A stretch of 64,000 nucleotides of DNA from Thraustochytrium sp. TN22 (lineage: Eukaryota; Sar; Bigyra; Thraustochytrida; Thraustochytriidae). The DNA lies in the NCBI GenBank assembly GCA_013306675.1, contig JABLUY010000138.1, positions 1 to 64,000 of the forward strand, written 5' to 3'. Positions 58,637-64,000 of the stretch are shown one piece after another; positions within the stretch are counted from its first letter, which is position 1; every line of letters starts with the position of its first letter. The position numbers were made by a program, and so were the translations under genes. Below the pieces are notes generated by a model. It saw only the letters and a list, made by a program, of their open reading frames with translations, searched no databases and was not told the origin of the DNA.

Positions 58637-60681
58637 GCGATGGATCCCCGGATCGACGCCCGCTGCGATCGCCGCCGGCGCCCCGCGCTGCGCCGCTGGC
58701 CCGGGGGCTCGCCGGCCGCCGCCGCTCCCGCCGCGCCGCTCCCGCCGCCGCCGCGCCGCGCGCCTGCCGCGCGCGCGCTCGTCCGCGATGCGGTCTGCCC
58801 GCGCTGCGCCATGGCCTCGGCGCCCGTTCCGCCGCCGTGCCGCCGCCGTGCCGCGCGGACCATGGAGCTCGGCGAGCTCGTGATCATCACGCTGCGCGGC
58901 CTGGAGCAGGCCGAGGCCCGGGATCGTGTCCCGGGTAGCTCGAGTTCTGGAGAGAAGGAACTTGAGAGCAAGGGCGCCGGCAGGGCAACCAAGGGCGCTT
59001 GCGCAGCAACCGAGGGCGCTTCTTGGAGATGGGCGGGGACGAGAAGGAGAAGGAGGCCATCGCGTGCGGCAGCTGCGGCACTGTCTAAGAGCAGGGCTTT
59101 CTCGCGGCGCTCGAACAAGTGTTCCGTGCAGATGGAGAACAGTTTCACGTTCTTGGTGTCTCATAATGCAGTGCAGTGAACGATGAACGGCGGAGCAGAC
59201 TTCAGGTTCGAGGCCTCGCTGTGACGCCGCACGGCGTTGCACAATGCGGCGCGGGCAGGCACGTGCCAAGGCAGGCTGCTGGAGTGTCAAGTTGCTGGTG
59301 AACATCGAAATGCAAAGGCATGAGCAGCCTCTGTTGGGAGAGCCATGAATCGCCGATTTCAGGAGTCGCCTTGACTTGACTTGCCTTTGCTCTGCTCGAA
59401 CTTGCTTTGCTTTGCTTTGCTTTGCTTGTCATGGCGATGCGTTGATGACACATCACGCCAGCAGCCCGTCAGATGCAGCGGCCCGCGACTGGGCGAGGGG
59501 CAACTTGATGCCGACAATTTGGCCAGATGTCTTCAGATCAGCCTGAGCCAGCACAAGGGCAAGGCCCTTAGTACGGGGCCGCAAGGACTGGCGGGACGCT
59601 AAACCGTCGCGAACGGACCCTAAACAACGAGCCTCGGAAGGCTCGGGCTCCAACAAGCTCGGAAATGCATGCTGAAAGACGCTGGGCCATTGGCGCACGC
59701 CAAAGTCTTGACAGCCCGCCGATTCCAAGCAGTGCCGCCGGTTTGGATTCTACGCCTGACCTCGGATCCCGCGGCCCCAGCTCCCGCGGCGCGGCCCCAG
59801 CCCTCACTCCGGTCCTCGGACTCGCGCAATTCTTCGTCCATCCCGTGACATGCCCATGGCTGGCTGCGCATGACATGAAAGTCAGTCGCACGATCATGCG
59901 CATCATGCGCATGGCCCCGGCAGCCTGAGGTGGGTAGGTAGGTACGCGGCGTGCGGGCCCAAAATGCAGAGTCTCCCTGGCGTGACCCACCCGCGTCCAC
60001 TGGCACCAACCGGCGCGCGCTTCAGGCTGACTGTGGCACGGCCTGAGCCGCCAGCCGCCAACCAACTCTCACGCCGCGCAGCGCCGCGCGTCTCCGCGCC
60101 GCCGTACGGCGCGGCCGCTCGCTGCGTCTCCGGGTCGTCTCGTCTCGTCTCATCGAGTCGTCCCATCTTGTCTTGTCTCGTCTCATCTCGTTTTCAAGTT
60201 GTCGTTCTCTGGATGTCGTTGCGTCGCGTTGCGCCATCGATCGTTGGCAGCCAGAGTCTGCTGCCAGACGCACTGCACTCGGCCCGCGGCGCACTCTGCG
60301 ATCTCTGGTCCGATTGAAGATCAGGCTGCCATGCCGCGCCAGCACGTGCCGCGGAAGTACGCCACCGCGGCCCGGCTCGCAACGAAGTGCGCGCGCAGCG
60401 ATATCCTGGTCCGGCGGCGGCGCTCACGGCACCCGTGGCACGGCGGACAGCGCAGCAGCAGCCTCCGCGGCTCCGGCTGCAGCCTGCCCACTCCGCCATG
60501 GCTAGCGCTCGGCGCTCGCGGGGGCTGGCTGGCTGCGGTCTCGGGGTGTTTTTCTTCGTGATCTCGCTGCCGCCGGAAGGCAGGCAGGCATGCACGCCTG
60601 CACGCTCGCAGCAAAACCTCAACGTCGTGATCAGAGAGAGAGAGAGCAACGAGCAGAACACGCTTGACTGTGAGAACGGGA
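58637..60681. other. Divergent intergenic region, 2 kb
   Basis: This region lies between the RING/R3H gene (minus) and the lipase gene (plus). The first 700 bp are very GC-rich. The middle (about 59390-59430) has TTTGC tandem units. The distal part (about 60130-60190) has repeated GTCTCG/TCTCG units and a ttcaagtt motif at 60193-60200. A GA run (60634-60645) sits 40 bp before the lipase start. No gene is supported here. Confidence 0.45.
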
Positions 60682-62133
60682 ATGATGCCTCGGTCCATGG
60701 CGGCAGCCGTTGCCATGGCGGTGGCCATGGCAGCGCAGCTGGTGGCCGCGGCCGGCAAGGAGAAGGTCGTCTTCGTGCACGGGCTGGCGGGCTTCGGCGA
60801 CGACGAGCTGGGTCCGATCGACTATTGGGCGGAGCTGGATGAGTTCCCACGCACGCGGTTTGATGTGTACGTGGCGTCGGTGGGCCCTGTGAGCTCGAAC
60901 TGGGACCGCGCGTGCGAGCTGTACGCGCAGATCAAGGGCACGGTGGTGGACTACGGGCCTGCGCACAGTTCGGCAAACTCGCACGAGCGCTACGGCAAGG
61001 ACTACACGGGCAGGGGCTTCCATCCGAGCTGGTCGACGTCGAGCCGCATCCACCTGATCGGCCACTCCATGGGCGGTCAGACCGTCCGCCTGCTGGAGGC
61101 CATGCTGCAGGAAGGCGTGCCGGCCGAGGTGTCTGCCGGGTCCACGAGCGGGCTCTTCGCCGGCCAGGGCAACATGATCAAGTCCATTACGACCATCTCG
61201 ACGCCGCACGACGGCACGCCGCTCGTGGACATTCTGGGCGCTGACTTCGTGGAGCTCATCAAGGACCTCATCTTGGGCTTCGCCGGCATCACAGACAACA
61301 CCTTCATTGAGCTCATCTACGACTTCGACCTGGAGCACTTTGGCTTTGGCCGCCTCTCGGGCGAGACCTTTGCGGCGTACGTGGAGCGCATCGCAGCGAG
61401 CTACGTCTTCGACTACGGCTTCCGCGACCTGGCGCCCTACGACCTGTCCATCGACGGCTCCCGCGAACTGCAGCAGATGGGCCAGCAGACGTACGACAAC
61501 ACCTTTTACTTCGCCTGGTCCACGGAGCAGACCACGCAGAACGTGCCGTGGTGCGAGTGGGGCTACGGCTGCGGCCTCATTTCGGTGGCGGAGCCCACCA
61601 TGGGCCTGCTGCTGCAGCCCTTCGCCAACCTCATCGGCAGCCTGCGCGTTCCCTCGCACCTGCGCAAGAACGACGGCCTCGTGCCCTTCGACTCGGGCAA
61701 GTGCCCCAAGATCGGCTACACCAACGGCGCCAACGGCTGCTCCAAGTTCACCGGAACCTGGGCGCCCGGCCACTGGTACTGGCTCGAGACGGACCGCGAC
61801 CACCTGCAGGTCATCGGCTTCACCTTCCTCTACGCGCTCACCAACGACGCGCTCTACAGCAAGCACGCCGACCGCATCTGGGCCATTTCCGGCGGCCAGA
61901 CCTACGTGGGCTCCAACGAGGTTGGCACCGAGGACTCCCAGACCGCCGACGAGCCCGCCAGCTCGGCCGGCATCATCGTCCTTGCCGCTGCCATGGGCGC
62001 CTGCGCCGCCCTGCTGGCCGTCGCCGCCGTCGTCGTCGTGCGCCGCTATCGCCTCCGCCGCTCCGACGCGACCGCCTCCTCCTCGGTCGCCACCAAGCCC
62101 ACCTCCAGCGCCAACCCGCTCTACTCCGTCTGA
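60682..62133 (+). CDS. Secreted, membrane-anchored lipase of the thermoalkalophilic (family I.5) type
   Basis: A 483-residue alpha/beta hydrolase. A signal peptide (about residues 1-24, hydrophobic Ala/Met/Val) is followed by KVVFVHGLAGFG, the oxyanion strand. The nucleophile is Ser129 in LIGHSMGGQTVRLLEAML. The sequences GPVSSNWDRACELYAQIKG and ATISTPHDGTPLVDILG-type segments (here TTISTPHDGTP) match Geobacillus and Staphylococcus lipases closely, including the PVSSNWDRACE segment. Candidate catalytic Asp and His lie in KNDGLVPF and DRDHLQVIG. A C-terminal transmembrane helix (about 430-455, GIIVLAAAMGACAALLAVAAVVVV) with a basic stop RRYRLRR indicates a type I surface protein, unlike the bacterial enzymes. 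It probably hydrolyses triacylglycerols outside the cell. The ATG at 60682 is the first in frame. Confidence 0.88.
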   Translation: MMPRSMAAAVAMAVAMAAQLVAAAGKEKVVFVHGLAGFGDDELGPIDYWAELDEFPRTRFDVYVASVGPVSSNWDRACELYAQIKGTVVDYGPAHSSANSHERYGKDYTGRGFHPSWSTSSRIHLIGHSMGGQTVRLLEAMLQEGVPAEVSAGSTSGLFAGQGNMIKSITTISTPHDGTPLVDILGADFVELIKDLILGFAGITDNTFIELIYDFDLEHFGFGRLSGETFAAYVERIAASYVFDYGFRDLAPYDLSIDGSRELQQMGQQTYDNTFYFAWSTEQTTQNVPWCEWGYGCGLISVAEPTMGLLLQPFANLIGSLRVPSHLRKNDGLVPFDSGKCPKIGYTNGANGCSKFTGTWAPGHWYWLETDRDHLQVIGFTFLYALTNDALYSKHADRIWAISGGQTYVGSNEVGTEDSQTADEPASSAGIIVLAAAMGACAALLAVAAVVVVRRYRLRRSDATASSSVATKPTSSANPLYSV

Positions 62134-63391
62134 AGAGAGCAGCTCGAGCTCCTTCCTATTTGCCGTCTATTTGCTAAGCTAACTATCCATCTGTCTCTTT
62201 TCCTGGTCTCGACAAGCACTGGCAGCGTACTGTGAGTTCACCTCGACGGCGAGAACGAGGACGCCTCGGAAGCAGTGCGTACAGCGCAGCACGCACGCGT
62301 ACCGCCCGCCGGGCCTGCGCTGCGCAGCCCAGGCTGCCAGCCGGCGGCGCGTCGGCCCTCGCTTCGCGTACCGGCAACGCGCCGCGCCGCGCCGCGCAGC
62401 GGCAATGGATGTTCTCCCCGCGCAGCCCGCACTGCCATGCTGCAGTCGTGCTCCGAGTCGGTCTCCGCAATCGTGATCGCTCTCCCGCCTCCCTCTCCTC
62501 GCATGATGACGTTGCGTTGACATGCCCAAACTTCGTTACCTCCAAGTTCTCCCGTGACACGCCGCCGCCTTCGCTGATCAGGACTCCGAGTCGCCCCTCC
62601 TCAGGCTCTCTTGATCGCCGCAGGCTGGCTCGCGCGGGGTCCCCGTTCCGCGCGCAGCCCGCCGATCACCCGGTCCGCGCCGCCTGCCCCGCTCGTCGCG
62701 GCCGGGCCCAGGTTCGCGCTTGGCTCGCTTCTCGCGCTCGCCTCCCAGGACCCGCCTCCAGGCGGCACTGCACTGCAGGCCCCGGCCAGCTTCAAGTTGA
62801 GCTTGGAGGCCGCCGCGCGGCGCCGGCCAGGCGGCTGCTGGGCGCGGGCGCTTGCGGTGGCGCGGGCGCGCCTGGCGCGTGCAGTGGCGCGGCGCCGGCC
62901 TACTCTACTCGAAAGGGCGCGCGCGAGCGCGGCACGCGCCGCGACCCGCAGGAGCGGAGGACGATTGGCGGGCATGGCGGCGCGCGGCGGCGAGGCCGGG
63001 CGAGGACCCGCGCGACACGCATGACGCGCGGCGCGGGCCGAGCCAGGGCCGCGTCGGCCGGCTGCGTCTGGAGCGGGTGCGGAGTCCGGAGCGCGGCCGC
63101 GTTGGCCACGACTCGACGGAGGCGACGCCAGACCGAGACTCGGACGCGGGCTACTAGTAGTACTAAGTTAGTACTGTCACAGACCCGGACGCGGAGCTGC
63201 TGCTCAGGCTGCAGTGGCGACGCGCAGCCGGAGACAGGCGCGGCGGAGCTGCAAGCCTCGCGGCGACGGCAAAGCTGGAACTGGAAGACCAGCGACAGCC
63301 TGACGCGGACTGCAGCAGCCGCCTGGCGCTGCAGGCAGGAGGAACGGAGACGGCGCTGCAGAGGCAGGACGGCGGAGGGGAAGTAGGGAAG
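62134..63391. other. Spacer between the lipase pair, no gene seen
   Basis: This 1.26-kb spacer is largely GC-rich with no supported gene. A ttcaagtt motif lies at 62791-62798. A few frames span several hundred bases, but composition is that of runs of Arg/Ala/Pro codons. Confidence 0.45.
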
Positions 63392-64000
63392 ATGAGCGAG
63401 GAGAAGGAACTGCTCGTGTTCGTGCACGGGCTGCTGGGGTACGGGCAGGAGGAGGTGTTCGGGCTGGGGTACTGGAAGGAGCTGGATGAGTTCAAGGAGG
63501 ACTTTGAGGTGCGCGAGGCGTCCGTGACGCCGGTGGGGTCGAACTGGGACCGCATGTGCCAGCTGTACGCGCAGCTGCGCGGGTGCAACACGTACTACGG
63601 GCACTTGCACTCGAAAAAGCACAAGCACCGGGCCATCTCGCAGGACGCCAAGTTTGACTTCACAGGCCGGGGCTTCATCTCCCAGGAGGACTGGGAGGAC
63701 GAGACCAAGAAGATCCACCTCATTGGCCACTCCATGGGCGGGATGACCATCCGCGCGCTGGAGGCGCTCCTGCAGGAGGGCAACGAGGCGGAGCTCGCAG
63801 AGCTGGTCAAGATGGAGACCAGGACCAGGAGGAAGCTAAGCGCAATCGAAAGTAAGCCGTCGCCGTCAAAGACGGACGAGGCGAAGAGGGCCCGTTACGA
63901 AAATGTGCTGCGGCAGATCCCGATCTGGAAGGATCTCTTCAAGGGCAACGCGGACGGCAGCAACAGCATCATTCGGTCCATCTCGTCGGTGGCGACGCCG
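63392..64000 (+). CDS. Lipase of the same family, N-terminal part, cut by the window end
   Basis: The frame is open from the ATG at 63392 to the last base, 203 codons. It is the second member of the lipase pair. It starts KELLVFVHGLLGYGQEE, keeps the PVGSNWDRMCQLYAQLRG segment, and has a nucleophile in IHLIGHSMGGMTIRALEALL. Unlike its neighbour, there is no signal peptide before the oxyanion strand, so the protein is predicted cytosolic. After the nucleophile helix it has a charged, Lys/Glu-rich insertion (about residues 145-185) that the neighbour lacks. The rest, including the catalytic Asp and His, is beyond the window. The two copies probably arose by tandem duplication, with gain or loss of the secretion signal. 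Confidence 0.85.
   Translation, partial: MSEEKELLVFVHGLLGYGQEEVFGLGYWKELDEFKEDFEVREASVTPVGSNWDRMCQLYAQLRGCNTYYGHLHSKKHKHRAISQDAKFDFTGRGFISQEDWEDETKKIHLIGHSMGGMTIRALEALLQEGNEAELAELVKMETRTRRKLSAIESKPSPSKTDEAKRARYENVLRQIPIWKDLFKGNADGSNSIIRSISSVATP

Noticed and set aside
58637-59305. 223-codon extension at the N-terminus of the RING/R3H protein
   Set aside because: It is low in motif content and rich in Arg, Ala and Ser, and the ATG at 58636 (MATAEGSAAG) begins a better-behaved protein.

Overview
The window is eukaryotic nuclear DNA. It is very GC-rich (roughly two thirds G+C by eye), uses the standard genetic code, and has a strong G/C bias at third codon positions. Genes are mostly intronless; the introns I can support are short (66-98 nt) with GTRNGT donors. 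The gene content is that of a free-living protist: NDUFA5 of mitochondrial complex I, a class I myosin, a WNK kinase, a ferroportin-like transporter, a PX/PH-type phospholipase D, a TARBP1/Trm3 tRNA methyltransferase, and tandem secreted sulfatases. One protein ends in a helical motif finishing KYG that I associate with stramenopile proteins. A GC-rich stramenopile such as a thraustochytrid or bicosoecid is my best guess, but the lineage is inferred and not proven.

Layout. 1-286: 3' end of a WD40 protein. 1.4-4.0 kb (-): TPR protein. 4.8-5.1 kb (+): NDUFA5. 6.1-12.4 kb (+): a PH/coiled-coil protein, then the TARBP1-like methyltransferase. 12.4-13.4 kb (-): a secreted PLC-X-like protein, convergent with the methyltransferase across a perfect palindrome. 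15.2-18.8 kb (+): ferroportin-like transporter and homocysteine S-methyltransferase. 18.8-22.8 kb (-): a three-exon gene that looks like the XPF/ERCC1/SPO16 family, and a class I myosin. 25.3-29.3 kb (+): a seven-helix membrane protein with a Cys-rich N-terminus and a WW/zinc-finger protein. 29.4-33.5 kb (-): phospholipase D. 34.4-36.1 kb (+): CMR1/WDR76-like WD40 protein. 37.4-47.5 kb (+): four tandem secreted sulfatases. 48.0-49.0 kb (+): three-exon LRRC57-like protein. 50.4-54.9 kb (+): WNK kinase with Tudor-like and OSR1-C-like domains and long polyglutamine. 55.1-55.5 kb (+): two-exon tail-anchored coiled-coil protein. 55.6-58.6 kb (-): RING-like plus R3H protein. 60.7-64 kb (+): two lipases of the thermoalkalophilic bacterial type, one secreted and membrane-anchored, the second apparently cytosolic and cut by the window end.

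How the genes relate. There are no operons. The visible functional groupings are the sulfatase array and the lipase pair, both tandem duplications of hydrolases; the sulfatases and the first lipase are predicted secreted or surface enzymes, consistent with an osmotroph or grazer that digests sulfated polysaccharides and lipids. Several unrelated genes share a membrane-lipid theme (PLD, PLC-X-like, PH protein, myosin TH1 tail), but their proximity is probably chance. Long gaps between genes are low-complexity GC-rich DNA with microsatellites and recurring short motifs (CTAG palindromes, AACTTGAA, GTAAC). I saw no rRNA, no convincing tRNA, no CRISPR array and no recognisable transposon or viral relic.
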